From assembly GCA_023055505.1 (NCBI GenBank), contig JALIRH010000004.1, positions 9,233,368 through 9,297,367 on the forward strand: 64,000 nucleotides of DNA. The letters are read 5' to 3'. A program made the position numbers and the translations under genes. Each line of letters opens with the position of its first letter. Positions within the stretch are counted from its first letter, which is position 1. This DNA is from Callipepla californica brunnescens (lineage: Eukaryota; Chordata; Aves; Galliformes; Odontophoridae). The notes under the pieces are model-generated. The model ran no database searches. It was not told where the DNA came from and saw only the letters and a list, made by a program, of their open reading frames with translations. Shown here in pieces: positions 1 to 13,918 of the stretch.

Positions 1-3000
1 ACTTCTGTGGGGATTCACAAACACTGCTTTGAAGATAGCTCTTACAAAGCTCAGTATTGACTGAGATACTTTTCAAAAATACCACCAAATCTCATTACCA
101 CCAGTAATACATTTTTACTGATAAGACAAAGAAAAAGCACCACTTCTAGAGCAGATATCACAGAATTCAGGGTCTCAGTGGCTTTTCAGAGTTCTATAAC
201 TGCTTATAAGCAAGTTTTTCTGAGAAGGGCGTGTCTCGAATCCTTTCTCCTTTAAAGCAAATCAGTTTTACCTCCACCCCTCTCCCATTAAAAAAACAAC
301 AAAACAACCAAACCTTAAATTAATCCCCTCTGCAGTCTCTTAAAGATAACAGTGCAGATTGTATTATACATACCAACTTCGCTCCTCAGAAAATTGTTTT
401 AGAAGCAGAGATACACTACAGAGAATATCTTACTCCAGCAGATACACTATTGACAGAAAGGCTTGAATAAAGAAGAATATAAACTTGGCCAAAATAGTGT
501 AACTGCCAAATCCTCCAGGGCAGCACTCGGTCACAGAAAAGTTAGCTTTATTTGTGTGAAATGTGATTACCAGAAACTCATATGAAACCAGTTGTATTAG
601 ATGAATGCATCAGATTTCAATTTAGTCACTGAATTCTGCATGTGTGACTGACATAGAAATCTTACTTAGCATACGAATAGGAAGACCACAGCCAGAGCTC
701 CAGTACTCACATTTTTCACTGAAGGAGACTTACAGAGCAGAAAAGCACATTTAGGCAGCAGAGGTTGGATTCCCCCATCTGCTACAACATGGATCAGACT
801 AGGCCGTACTCACATTCACAAGTAAACTGATGCAAGAGAAAGTGATCACTTGACTGAGATAGTAATTGCCAAGCCCCTGACACCTACCAGTGCCATACCA
901 GTTCAGGCATTTTATTTCACAATAGATGAGCCAATGCCAGGAAATAACCAGCCCAACATGAATGGCTTGCTAGGATCAATCATCAGTTCAGATCCTTGAA
1001 GATCTCATCAACAGTAGCAGAACAGTCTTGGTAATACTTCCTTGATAGCAAAATATTTTAAGATTTCTGGAAGAAAAGCAGTGATCAGTGGTGTAGTCAG
1101 AACTATATGGATACGTTTAATATTATTCTAGCTTCTAATAACAACAAGCAGGAATAAACATGAACATTCATACCAACATCATGACCTTTTAGGCATGCAC
1201 ACTAAAAAAATTCAGCATTCAGAGTGCATGCGTTTGAATCACTTTTGAACAAGAATTACACCAAGGAGTGTTGGCTTTCTACTTGAGAGAAAACCTTCAG
1301 TATAGAAAAAGCATTAACAACCCATGCATACATACACACAGACCCAAACAAATGGCTCCCAAACAAAATTTCCATGCCAGGCAAAGCCTGCAGTTCCAGA
1401 GCCTGATCTTATAATTGGGGTCTTCTTGAAACTACAGAGAGCGATGCCCAATTTCACAGTCTGGTCATGGTGAAAGAGGAGAAATTTCACAGTTTTAGTC
1501 TGAAAATGAGGAGCAAAGGGAGAGTGGTTTGGTAAGTTTAAGGTGTTTTTTGTTTTAATTACCATACATATAGTGCTGATTTTATTTTTATTTTTTTTCT
1601 CTATAGATGTTTTAAGATGCAGAAAGCACACACAACAAGGTGTCTATTTGGTGAGCATACCAAGTGTCAGTGGTCTAAGTCAAACAGCCAGTCTACCAAA
1701 CAAACCATGGAGCCAGAAACAAAAACACAACGTATTCTTCTTCATCCCTCCTGCCTTCAGTCTTGTCCCGTCCCCTGTTACCTTCAGTATCTGAACACAT
1801 TCCATCCCTGCTGTATATGTCAGCAATATAAATCTCTTGGAGAATTCAGGAACACCACAGATGAAAGGGAAATGTTTTCTCCACCAGAAAAATGGAAAGG
1901 CTAACCCATTGTGTGAATATTGCAGTGGCAGAAAAGCTTTAGCTTTAATGAAGTAGAAAGGTTTTGCAACATTTCGTAAGAGCAGTCACCCCATATTTGT
2001 CCACAGCCACACACACATCTGTTCACAGCAATACAAACAGATACACCTTTATAGGTTGTGCTAACTTTTGCTACCTACAGTTTGCTAGAGAGCAGGAACC
2101 ACAGGCTGCTCTGTAAATCTTATTCTAGCAGAGTAACAGATCTCTCCTACTAAGGATTAGGGCAAGGTAAAGAAGATTTCAGAAGTAATCCATAACACCC
2201 ATGAAACACATCCATATTGCTTGAACAATAAGGGAGACCAAACTGCTTTGCATCAGCAAGGCCTGCAATGCTAATTCATCTTCCTCAAACACAGCATATA
2301 CTCCTGAAAGAGAAGAAAAAGGATGCAAATGATGGAATCTCTTGGGCCAAAATCACGCCTTCAGCTTGAAGGTAGTTCCCTCATCTTCACCAAAAAATTA
2401 TCACAGCTTTTGAAGATGAACAGTCCCAACCACCTTAAGGAGTTCTGGCATAGAAGTTACTAAGAAATAAATTTCATTTGTTTCCTGTCAAAATATATTT
2501 GTACATCAGAACTTTTACAGCTGTCAGAAAGATGCAAAGATCTTTTTTCTTTGTGCTTCTTCCAATTTTGCTTGCTACATCCCTTGTGAGAGCTCAGCAG
2601 GAAGCCAGGCTCCTTGCGGCACCTCTTGGAAAGGATGGCAAACCTGAAAACTAGAAGTCTGCATCCATGGGAAATTCCTATGGGCCTGTATTTATAATAG
2701 CAACATTCACATTTAGAAGATATTAATGGGGAAATTTATTTCCCTAAGTCTTGTAGGGAACTAAGAGATTTTATCCCTCTTTTTTTTTTTTTTTCCTCCT
2801 GTAGCCAGCAAACAATAGAATCTGCAGCCACCAATACCCAATGGATAAGCCAGAATCGTTTTTAGAAACTCTCCCCATTTGTCTCCAAATAAAAGAGCTA
2901 CACCTATGGCTCCCCAGAAGCCTCCAGTGAATAATAACATGTTTTAATACAATAACACACCTCAGCCAAGAGCAAATGATGATCTTCCTCCATCAAAAAT

Positions 3001-5108
3001 CATGAATTATATTTGAACACTTTCCAAGTCACAGTTTCCAATCCCTAATTAGAATGAAATTTATACACAACATTTCTTCTTGTGCTACAGATAGTGGACA
3101 TTCCTAACTAACCACGGCATCTTTCTTCAGTACCTTCCATACCACTCAGAGACAACAAATACATTTTATCACAAACACAGCCTCAATACAGTGCAACCTG
3201 AGCACCACAGAGATTAGTTTGATCCTACACCATAACACAGCTCACTCGCATTAAGGTGACAGCAATAATACTCATTGTTTCAGCCGCTGTTGAGTATCAC
3301 CTACAGTCATACACTGAAGAGCAAACCTTCAGCATCAGTGCCCGAAAACATAGTGCTGACTGACAGAGCCTCACTCCCACATGGCAGCTGGCTAATAGTC
3401 CCAAATTCTGAAACACCAAAGGAAGCTGTAGCTCTGTAAAAGACAGGACCGGCCCATTTGAGCATTCAGTGGCGAGCAGCTACTAATATCCAACTCATCA
3501 CCTCCACCCCTTGCCAGATCTTCAATTTCCCATCCCTCTGATCACTTCTCCCATTTCTTCAGTTACATACCAACAAACCGCAAAATATATGAATACACAT
3601 TCTTAGAATATTTAAAACTAGATCTCCATGCACTGTCAGGTGCTGAAATAACATTCCTATCGCTGTGCTCTGCACCTCAAAGCTGTCCTGGGAACTCTGG
3701 ACAAATTCTACGCTAACTGCCATAAAAATGAAGATGAATTGGAGAATTCTACCCTCCATTTTTCTGACTGTCAGTAACCTTTCATCTTCAATAACCAGTG
3801 AAGGAACTGGACAAAGAAATTAGGAGGGAGGGAGAAGAGTAAGGAATGAAGCTTTTTACAGATAGAGAACTCTGACAGATCCAAAATTGATGAAAAACTG
3901 CCTTTCCCCTGCAGACAAAAGCAGCAGTGCTCTTCAAAGGTGTGATTTGCCACTCATCAGCTTCATGACTAGCACAAGGTACAAAATGAGAATAAGAAAG
4001 GATTTATTACCTTCTTTTTCAGAGTCAGTTTCCTCCATTCATTTCATCATTATTTGTGTTATGATACTATAAAAGCTTCAGTCAAAATCAAGTTTTCCTT
4101 TCCTCTTGAAAGGAAGGTTCATTTACTTTCATTTTACAGAATGGGAGCTAAGATGTACAGAATGGTGGATGAGTCCAAGAAAACAGTTTGCAGAAGAGAG
4201 AGAAATTCCAGTAAAGAATCCCCAAGACACTCACAATAACAAATATTTCTTACCTCATTTTACTGAATTAAGTAGAACAGGTTTTAAATGTACAAGAAAC
4301 AGTTTTGTCTATACAGAGATGTCACGTGCACTAGAAAGAAATTCTTTGCTCAACTTAGATGTGCCCCTCAAGACAAAACCTTTTCTTGGGATGGCTTTAC
4401 TTTGTCGGGTGGCTACTAAGAATGGGAGGAGGACAAGTAAGGATAACATGATTAAATCCAGATCTAGTTAGAAAAAGAGGACTTCTGTTTTCTTGAAAGA
4501 TGAGTGAAAATTAAGACCTCTTTTTATTTTTTCTATTGCTGTTTCTGCAAAGCTGAGGAACTGCACACCATACAGAATTACACTTTTTTTTAGTACAGAG
4601 TTCGAGATAGCTTCAGTTGCAAATAAAGTTCAAATAAGATGATAGAGAAGTGCATTAGGGAAAGGGAAAAAAAAGCAACAAAAGGCCTCAATTTCCTACA
4701 CTTCCTGAACAGCTGTAGCAGATATATTTATGGATTATATTGTACCAAGGAAAGCAGCTTTAAGCAATCTAACTGGTTTCTGTGAAGCATTCTGAAGATG
4801 GTGTCGGTTCTGCTACACGACTACAAGAGCAAATGCTCAAAATTGTTCAGATGATTACCTTTCCTATTCCCCTCTCCACACAGATATTCTCCCTCAGACC
4901 TTTTTTGAATGTAAGGATCCATAACTGTAAAAAAAGTAACTGTTTCTTCAACTTGTAAGATAGGCTAAAAGTTTCAGTAAAACAAGAAATCTTACAGGAA
5001 AACAAGATTTTTTACTCTAGGTCTAGGCTGTCTCATCAGAAGACATACAGCACCACAAAGGGACTAGAAATATGACACAAACCAAAAAAGTTCAGTAAGC
5101 TTTAGAAC
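1..5108. other. intronic sequence without recognisable features
   Basis: AT-rich unique-looking sequence with short poly-T (about 2778-2795) and no long coding frame. The small open frames near 1314-1904 and 4106-4471 show no domain, codon signature or splice context that would support a gene. Confidence 0.6.
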
Positions 5109-5295
5109 AAATCACAGAGTAGTTGAGGTGGGAAGAGCCCCCTGGAGGTCACCTGGTCCTACCTTACTGCTCAAGCATGAACACCCAGAGCACACAACTC
5201 AAGTCTGTGCCCGGGTAAGTTATGAAGATCTCCATGGAAGGAGATGGCACAACCTCTCTGGGCAACCCGTTCCAGCACTCCGGCACCCTCATGGT
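5109..5295 (-). mobile_element. CR1 LINE 3'-end fragment
   Basis: The stretch opens with aatcacagagtagttgaggt and runs through gaggtcacctggtcctacc and a cacaacctctctgggcaacc block to ccctcatggt. These are the reverse complement of the CR1 3' end, so the element lies on the minus strand and is truncated at its 5' side. The copy is diverged and has no coding capacity. Confidence 0.85.
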
Positions 5296-6093
5296 TTACC
5301 CCACATAACATTCCCAATTCCAGCACTAACTTCTCTCTATCTTTCAGCAACTCAACCTCTCCATTTCTCTGCTTGAGAAATAAGAATTGTTATACACACA
5401 GTGCTATTATGAAACCAAGACTATAATTTCTAAAGTGCTTTGAGATCCTTCAGTAGAAGTTGCTATAGAAACATACCTAGTGTGTTATTAATTGTGATTA
5501 AGAAACTGAAAATGCAATGAGAAAGCATTCATGTGCAGGGTAGGAAATTCTTATCTGAAATCAGTAACAGTACAGAAATAAATATTTGCATTCATGTGAA
5601 ACATACATGATGCACTGCTGATGCACTAAAATGAGACTGTAGTAGGAAAGAAAACACTAAAATATAGTACTCAGGTTACGTTTGGAATATCAACATTCTA
5701 ATAATTTGTCTTTTGCTCAGAAAAACCTTGTCACCACCTCACTGTCACTTCTGAGCAAAGTAGGCAACCTTAGGAACTGTTGTAATCTTCAGTTACTGAT
5801 AATGATTCTGTATTGAATACTGATAAGTGTCAAACAGCATTACTGTCTCTTTCATTTCAGAAGGTGGACACACCAAAGCATGTAGTAATTTAAGCTTAGA
5901 ATTCCTAACACTATGTTGAAATCAAAAACATCCTCATTGCCATTAATAACTGCCAGTTTACTCAGAGGATGAAAAACCCAAGATTATAACAGCAGGGATA
6001 CGGTGACATTCAAGTATATTTGGCAGCAAATTCATAAATGAAGAGCAAGAGAAGGAAAGAGGAAAACCAGACAAAATTCTGGTCTGGCTTCTT

Positions 6094-6095
<2 letters not shown>
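5296..6095. other. unique intronic stretch between two CR1 copies
   Basis: Ordinary AT-rich sequence. I see no exon, RNA gene or clear regulatory motif. Confidence 0.5.

Positions 6096-6133
<38 letters not shown>
6096..6133. repeat. poly-T run, 38 nt
   Basis: An uninterrupted run of T sits immediately before the 5'-truncated end of the plus-strand CR1 copy. CR1 elements do not normally carry oligo(A) or oligo(T), so the run is either part of the target site or a later expansion. Confidence 0.9.
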
Positions 6134-6134
<1 letters not shown>

Positions 6135-6136
6135 TG

Positions 6137-6640
6137 GTTGGTATGCTGGATGTGAGTCAGCAAGGTGCCCTCGCAACCAACCATATCCTCAGCTGCATCA
6201 AAAGAAGCATGGCCAGCAGGGCGAGGAAGTGATCCTGCCCCTCTACTCTGCTCTGGTGAGGCTTCACCCAGAGTACTGCATCCGAATGAGGAGTCCTCAG
6301 TGCAGGAGAGACACGGACCTGCTAGAGCACGTCAAGAAGGCCACAGAAATGATCCAAGACACACAACTCTCCTACAAAGACAGGCTGAGAAAGCTGGGGC
6401 TGTTTAACTTGGAGAAGAGAAGGCTCCGGAGAGACCTGAGAGTGGTCTTCTAGTCCCTAAAGGTGGCCTGACTCTTTATCAAGGTGTGTTGCAGTAGGAC
6501 AAGGGGAAATGGTTTCAAACTAAGGGAGAGGAGATTCAAACTGGATATAAAAAAAAAAAATTCTGCTTTTTTTTTTTCCTTTTTGTTGTTTGTCTTTTTT
6601 TTTTAATAATAAGGGTGCTGAGCACTTTTTAACCCTTACA
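6137..6640 (+). mobile_element. CR1 LINE 3'-region fragment
   Basis: Blocks typical of CR1 occur in order: gatgtgagtcagcaaggtgccc, ctgcatcaaaagaagcatgg, cctctactctgctctggtga, gacaggctgagaaagctggg, and gagaagagaaggctccggag. These are followed by a diverged, A/T-expanded stretch matching the ggatata...aattct and agggtgctgagcac part of the element. Orientation is plus, antisense to BRSK2. It is 5'-truncated and ends before the octamer repeat, so it is a dead copy. An open frame at 6229-6453 is simply part of the element. Confidence 0.9.
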
Positions 6641-7288
6641 TGAGTAATCTAAGGTAAAGCAGATGAGGACAACTTTTTCTTCTCCACATGGAAAACTCAA
6701 GTTGAGATAGCAGGTATGATTTTAAAGTTCTTATTATTTTTACATATTAAATTCTGTGTGTGAATGCTCAAGATAATAAAATTGAGCTTTTAAAGACATA
6801 TGATTTGAACTGAGGTGCCTGAAGACATTTTATAACATCAAAGTAGCTAAGAAATACATATGGAATACTAAATCTAACTTGCTGGAACCTTATTTGAGTT
6901 ACTGTCTTCCTTGCTTTCATGGCTTTGGAGACTGTAGTTCCAATTAAGCTTTAAACACTGGAATGATAAGCAGACCAAGAACTTAGATAGTAAAATACAG
7001 CTTTCGACTAAGATTACTCTAGCAACTCAGACACTAGATCACAATGAAAATCTGCAGACATCAAAAAAGTAATTGAATACTCAAAACAGAAGAGTTTGAA
7101 CAGACATACTTCTGTTACTAAGGAAAACATCAACAAAAGACACCATTTAATTTCAGAAGAACAGAAAAGGACCAAATAATCACATAACTTAAGTGTTTCT
7201 GGCTAACCTTTCCCGACTTGCAGCCAAAAATCAGTATTTAACCTCCTCAAATACAAAGTTGTCTACAGGAAACCTTAAACAACTAAGC

Positions 7289-7307
7289 AAAAAAAAAAAA
7301 AAAAAAA
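7289..7307. repeat. poly-A run
   Basis: About 19 uninterrupted A, followed by gaaaaaatc. Simple low-complexity sequence. Confidence 0.85.
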
Positions 7308-7387
7308 GAAAAAATCAACAAAATAACCAGGCGATGCAGATGCCACATAAATGACAGGCTCATGATGACAAATAGAACTATTTGGTT

Positions 7388-7447
7388 AAAAAACAAAACA
7401 AAACAAAACAAAAAAACAAAAACAAAAACAAAAACAAAAAACAAAAC
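7388..7447. repeat. (AAAAC)n low-complexity tract
   Basis: About 60 nt of alternating A-runs and single C (aaaacaaaac units of four to six bases), an imperfect pentanucleotide-type microsatellite. Confidence 0.9.
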
Positions 7448-7739
7448 CACAACTTGGTACATCCCTATGGCTAAATACCAATTTTAGAGCCCCGGACCAT
7501 ATAGACACTTAAGGAGCTGGAATCATTCAAGCTGGTCCCTGGTACTGTGAGAGTAAACAAGGCACTTATTGGCAGTAATGGCATTTATTACATAGTAGCC
7601 ACTTAACTGCAAATCTTACCTTTTATCTGTTACATAACTGCAGCTTGCTGCATTATTTAAATTTGAAACAATACAGTAGTTTTCAACGGGCTTTCAGATT
7701 TACAATAAAGAAAAATCCATCAATGCAATTATAGCCACT

Positions 7740-7757
7740 AAAAAAAAAAAAAAAAAA
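7740..7757. repeat. poly-A run
   Basis: Eighteen uninterrupted A in intronic sequence. Confidence 0.85.
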
Positions 7758-8222
7758 CACAGAAAATTAGGAACAGTAATGTTTTACTCTTCCCCTTCAC
7801 CTAGAAGCAACTTATAAGGTCATGTACTGAGAAGACGCATCTAATCAGAATGAACTCGCACCTAACTTTTTAATGAATCATTATAATGGGGTAGGAGCTT
7901 TGTAAAAAGATAGTGTGGTAGTTATCTGATCAACCAGGCTGATAACAAAAACTAGTTCAGCCATTACAATCAAATTAAAAGACAAAAAGCTCATTTCTAA
8001 TACTTACATTGCAGTTACATGTGTTATACTACTACTAAACTGTGGAAGGGGCTTCTGTGCACAGCTAGAGAAGCAGCAGTAATTAGCATAATGCTTTTTT
8101 TGGTTCAATAATTAAAATAACAGCATACTAAAAGCTGGTGCCCCATATGGAACTGCAAAAGGTTTTCCAAGAAGGGAATAGAAAACTGGCATACAACACT
8201 CAGCATCTTTACAAAAAGAGTT

Positions 8223-8365
8223 CAAATTGTTTCTCGTGTGTTGTTTTTTGTTTTGTGTTGTGTGCTTTGTTATGTGTGTGTGCACTGGCTTTTTTTTTTT
8301 CCTCCCTTTTTTTTGGGGGGGGGTAGGGGGGAGAGTTGGAATATATTTTGTTGTTGTTGTAAGTT
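8223..8365. repeat. TG/T-rich low-complexity block with G run
   Basis: A stretch of ttgtgttgtgtg-type sequence passes into poly-T, then a run of about nine G, a second shorter G run, and ends with (TTG)4. It accounts for the short hydrophobic open frames that cross it on both strands. Confidence 0.8.
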
Positions 8366-10188
8366 CTTCAAATACATCATGCATGCATATCCAAGTATTG
8401 ATATTTTCTAGCTGTATTTTTTGTGTAGAAAAGATTTCCTAAAGTCTTTGCATTACTGTGACCAAAACAAGGCTTAGCTAATCCACTCCTCCAGGCAATA
8501 GCCTACATCTATAAATCAACTCTCTGCCCCACTCCTCACAGATCAATGTCACAAGCAAACATCTAGGGAGCTGCAGGGAAGCCAAGCTGGTGACTATGTT
8601 CAAACACTCCAATAGGTTATTGAGCAGTCGTGTTAGATGCTGCAGTCCAACAGATCTGTTACGTTTCTCCCTATGTACGCCAGAGTGTTTCACAGTAGTT
8701 CATCGAGAAAATAACAGTACAAGGCTTTCTTACTGCCTTGTGATAGAAAGAACTATTTAAAGATCAGTAAGTCAGAGACTTAGAGTAAAAGTTTAATTTT
8801 TTTATTGTTTAAAAAAGAAGGTAAAGAAATGAAGAGTTACCAGCATATGACATATAGAAGTCACAGAATAACAAACCCTTCTTTAATAAATGCTCTTTAT
8901 GGCTTCTTAGCATTTTTTTTTTTTTTTTGGTGGATGGACAGCAGCCTCTATTGATACCACAGTCACTGGCATTTTCCACAGAACAAAATATGGAGAACTG
9001 CCTCTTCCTTTTTACAGGTAATACAAACACCAAGTGCTCTAGTTACTCACTCAGGTCCCACAGCAAGAGCAACTAGGAAAAAAAGTAAAAGGCTAATCAA
9101 ATAGGACAAATATTGCAACTCTGGTTGCTTAGCCATGGAGAGCAGTATGGAAACATTTGATGGCCCTGTTAGAAGTGCAGAGAAGACAAAAACCAGAGCT
9201 GAGGATAGATAAGCGGGAAAATTTTTTACAATCTCATCTGGCCACAGATTAGGCTCAGGGTGACACAAATCAAGGATGCACTCCTTAATTACGGAGCATG
9301 CTGAGCACCACCTACAAATCACTGGCTAGACTGAAACTTGCAGCAATTGCAGTGCAAACAGCAGCTATCATAACCCCATAAAGCCACCTCTTGTTTATGA
9401 AGTTGAAAACTTACAGCAGAAAGAAACTATGAATCAACTTTGACTAACAAAAGCATAGCTCGCACATCATAAAGATAAGGAAGAAACACTTGGCATCTTT
9501 ATTAGATGACCCCTCATAATAAGAAGTAAGCTAATCTTTGCAGAGTCATACTTCACAAGCACCTCTGCAGAAGACTGGCGAACCTCAGCAGCCTTGCAGC
9601 AGGCTTACACATTTGTGCTCATCTTTCCTCTGGTTTGGCTCAGCCCAATGCACAGGCAGTGCTGCTTAATGCTCTGCGAGAGGCTTTCAGTTCTTACTTA
9701 ACAAAGCTTTCCTCCCACATGTCATATGTATTCAGGCTACAGTCTGTTTATCTAATATCTGCCTCTTTCTTTCCTTCTCCCCCTCCTCCTGCTTTCCACC
9801 CCCTCGTCCCCAGAAGAGAATAACCATAATGTGCCTATCGCTTGCAGAAACAGACAGCTCAGCTCCCCCTTGCCATCTGGTCATACTTTGGTCTCTCAGC
9901 TGTCGTCAGCATATGAATCCCGTTGTTTTGACTAGTGGGGTCCCAAGGAACAAGCAACAGTGCAGATTGCAGGGAATCAGGATGCCCTTTTCTCTCTTCC
10001 TTAAACCAAAAAGCAACCCACATAATTAATGAGTGGAAAGATGTTTGTGAAATACAATAGAAGGCACAATCCCTCCACCTTTGCTTACGTGATGGGGATT
10101 GTGCCAACCAAACCAGGCTATTTTGTAACTCAGCAAATTATAGTATCCACATATTGACTGAGCTTCGGTTCACATTTTGCTGCCTTCG

Positions 10189-10202
10189 TCACCTGCAGGT
10201 GA
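10189..10202. promoter_or_regulatory. perfect 14-bp palindrome with two overlapping E-boxes
   Basis: The sequence tcacctgcaggtga is its own reverse complement and contains CACCTG and CAGGTG back to back. This arrangement can bind ZEB/Snail or bHLH factors. Its function is unproven. Confidence 0.35.
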
Positions 10203-13200
10203 TCGTCCCTTCCTGCTTACTCCTCAATCTCTTACCTCTAAAAAATAATAATCATAATAATGAATCAAAATCAGGCTCCCACAAAAAGGTAAAAATATAA
10301 TCCTTAATCCACGAGAATACATCTTTTAAAGAAAATGGGAGATTTTCAAAGATACCTAGAAGTTTGAAACTGATTTGTAAAAATTGGGAAGAATAGGAAG
10401 AAAGTGTGGCTACTCAGCTTAGGAAACAGAGGAATTTCCATGAACCCCAAATGATCAGCATTACTTATAGGTCTGAACAATATTAAGAACTTATGATGAG
10501 TCAGTGAAATAATTAACATGCTTTTATTTTTTTTTTTTTGAGAATAAAGAGTCAAAATTGTTTCATCACCCCATTTACTGAAAGCGTAGCAGATGACAGT
10601 TCTGAACAACTCAGCAGCATTAAGAATGAGCCCTGTTGGTCCTGGGAAGCAGTGAAATTGCTTCTGGTGAATTCTTTGTGATACCACGCAAAGCATCATT
10701 AGGAACACCAATAATCATACATAGGGAAAAAGTTAACTCACCCAGTGATCAGGTCTCTGGCTACAGAACGCTCCTTCTCAAGAAGTGGCCTCCATCCAGG
10801 AGACGTTCTCCTTTTGGAGGCTTGCCCTTAAATGAGCCCAGGGAGGAGTGAGCCCAGGGTAAAGCACAGGTAAATTGCTTGTACCTTTGCTTCCTGGGCT
10901 GCCACACCCTTCCCCCAGTGCTCAATCATCAAATCAGGCCGTGACATAACAGATCCCTTACAAGCCCCCACCAAGATCTGAGCAGAACAACCAGCTTATG
11001 TCTCTTTTGCAAAAATAAAGTCAGTGAAACTCTCAACGTGCATCTGAATCTTTCTATGCCAATATTTCAGTAGGTTCCTCTGAGGACTGCAAAAAGTAAA
11101 CAGCACAAGACTTCACGTGTGCTCTCAGAAAAAGCAATAACACAAAGTGTGTTTTAGAAGCACTGCAGAGCTTAAGAGACAGCTTCAGTTTTTCACAGCC
11201 AGTTGAGGACAGTTCAACAAAAACCTTGAGATTTTTCTTAATCACACTTATCAAAATCCAGGATTTATGCAAAAAAGTTGCTGTTCTGCCATTGCATCAT
11301 AATTATTCACCTTGTGACATTTTACTCAATCAGGAGTAGGAGTGTCTTGCACTGCAGCAGCTCAATACACTAAGTTCATTAGTCCAGCAACTGCTATGAA
11401 CTTAAACCTTCATTTTAAATGTTGGCTATTTTATCATAACATATGCAAATAGATAAAAAAATATATAATTTTTATTACATTTACATAAAACACTGCACTT
11501 TCTCTCATGAGATATTGAGACAGAAAGGTATAATGAAGCTTCCCAGAACAGCAGCTAGATGACTCAACTGCAAAGACACAGTAAGATTTGAGTCCTTTGT
11601 CTGTCACACCTATGGCTATACAACAAAAGGTACTGTTGGAAGCAGCTTTTTCTCAGCTTTCAAGAATTCAAAAGTATGGTCAAAGCTAAACTTTCAACAA
11701 GTAACGCAGTAAGGCTTATATCTTGCACTTATATTGTGGCAAGAATCTGCCCACTTGAATGCAATTAGAGAAAACCAGGCCTCCGCATTGCTTGGGAATC
11801 TTCTTCCTTCAAGATATTTACAGTTGTGGGCAGGTTTACCCAGGCCAGATGCGTGCCATAGGTTCAGTCTATAGGTCGTTGACCTAATAAGATAAAAGTT
11901 TAAGGATGCTTGCAGATTGCACTGATAGCTCCCATGGCTTAGTAGATGTACCATACACTGCAGAACAAACGCTAGAATTTCCAGGTGTGGATAGTCTACA
12001 AAAAGTTCACGCAGGCAGGCAGCTTTGAAATGCTTCCTTCAGACTGCTGCAGTATAATTGCAGGAGAAATTTTTAGTACCACTACCCATGCAGTACCTCC
12101 TTTAAAATTCAGCTCGACCCATTGAACAACTGTCAAACACCAAGATTTAAAATGAAAACTTGCTTAAGAACCGTACAGCATTCTCTTCTCCTTCACTAAG
12201 TACAACAAACAACACAGAACAAAAACTTCCATCTTCTGAATTACAAATACCACCCAGGGCTGTCTGACATCTGGTGTCATTTAGAGCAGCCCTGAGTTTT
12301 GGCTATTTCCTACCACAGATCATCTTGGCACTGAAAGAAGTCACGTCGTCAAGCGTGCTACTACCCATGCTGAGGTCAGCTCTACAGCCGAAGGGCATGC
12401 CCTACTTTATATTCAGCAAGATCCACACCTACTTTTATTCCCCCACAAAATACATGTAAAATGTCCTTCCTCGGTACAGCAGAATGACCTTTAATTCACA
12501 TAAAATATGTATGTATACTTATATCTTGCTATAATTCTTTTCAGTTTTCTTCATTTTTTTTTAATTTTTTATACCTATGCTATTTTATGATTAGCTGTAA
12601 ATCCCTTGGGATTTTTTGATCTGAATTCAATAAACCACAAGTCTGAGAGCAACCCTCCGCCTCCTAACAGATAAACCAGCATGTAACCCCACTTCTTATC
12701 TGCTCAGAGCAGCAGCCTCTCCCAGCCTCCCATACAATCAGGAAATATATTTCTTATCAGTATTAAGTCAAGCCTCTGATGTGCTTGTCCCCTTTCAAAT
12801 GTCACCACCATTCCCAGTCACTTTTCATTCTCTCTTCCCCCCCATCTTGTCATTTACTAGGGAAACATTCTCCGAGAACTACTGAAAATTGCCATGTTGC
12901 AAAACCATATATGTGAGAAGTATTCCCCTGTTTTGTCCTCGGCACCAAATGACAAGTCACAATGAAGAGCCCCCAGTCATTCTGGCTATTGGGGTAACTT
13001 GTGGGGTGCAGCAGCAATACAGTGCAGCTAGCTCTCTTCATACAATCTACTCACGCTAATGAAGATATCTAGGTTCACAACTCTTCATTAAGACATCCTT
13101 AGGTAAGCAGCCAATTTGCCTCCCAGACTGCTTTGGTATAAACCAACATTTTACTGCAGGGGGTAGAAATCACATTTATTTGCAGTGAAACTCGTAACAT

Positions 13201-13862
13201 GAAAATTTAATACCAAAGTAATTCAAGGGATTCAGAAAGACTGGAAGCCTATTTTCAAAATATATCGAGGATCAAAATGAGTAAAGGAAGCTGCCTGTTA
13301 GTCCTAAAATTAAGAGCAACAAAAACAGGCTTATCCTACTTCAGAAACTGTTGTGCATTTGGCAAAGCACTGATGTAATCTTTACTTCTCCAGCTGGCTG
13401 TATGACACCTGGCTCAGATAAGGTAAAGCAGGAAAGGGGAGAGAATTCCAGTTCCCAGAACTGCATTTAATCATCCAGGATGAGAACTATGCCTGTGAGT
13501 GCTCTGCAGATGACTTCTCACTCAGCTGTAACTTACTGTAAGTGAACAGAAATCTTTACGTAATACATTATAGTCTTATAACATCTAAGTTCACTGCAAC
13601 TTCCACTTTTTTAAAACCATTTTTCCATCCCTTAGTTCCTGTAGTAGTTACTCAGAAACGAGAGACAAGATTTTAGATATTACAATGACTAATATCTGCA
13701 TAACACAATGCAGTTGGTTAGACTGTTTGGGACAATCAAGGTTAGAAACTCTTGAAAGATACTGTAAAGAACAAGTTCACCCAGAGTGATATTCTGCACA
13801 ATATCCTGCCTAACGAAGGATATCCTGCCCCAAAGTACTTCTCTGCAGTAAAGCTTTTTTAG

Positions 13863-13864
<2 letters not shown>

Positions 13865-13916
<52 letters not shown>
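13865..13916. repeat. (GT)26 microsatellite
   Basis: Twenty-six uninterrupted GT units, the longest perfect dinucleotide repeat in the window and likely length-polymorphic. Confidence 0.97.

Positions 13917-13918
<2 letters not shown>

Larger units (their letters stand above)
6641..13864. other. intronic sequence with scattered low-complexity tracts
   Basis: AT-rich intronic DNA. Besides the tracts listed separately (7289-7307, 7388-7447, 7740-7757, 8223-8365) and a 14-bp palindrome at 10189, nothing gene-like was seen. Small frames at 9047-9322 and 10346-10711 look like chance. Confidence 0.5.

Noticed and set aside
6229..6453. 74-codon open frame
   Set aside because: It lies wholly within the CR1 3' region and is a by-product of the repeat.
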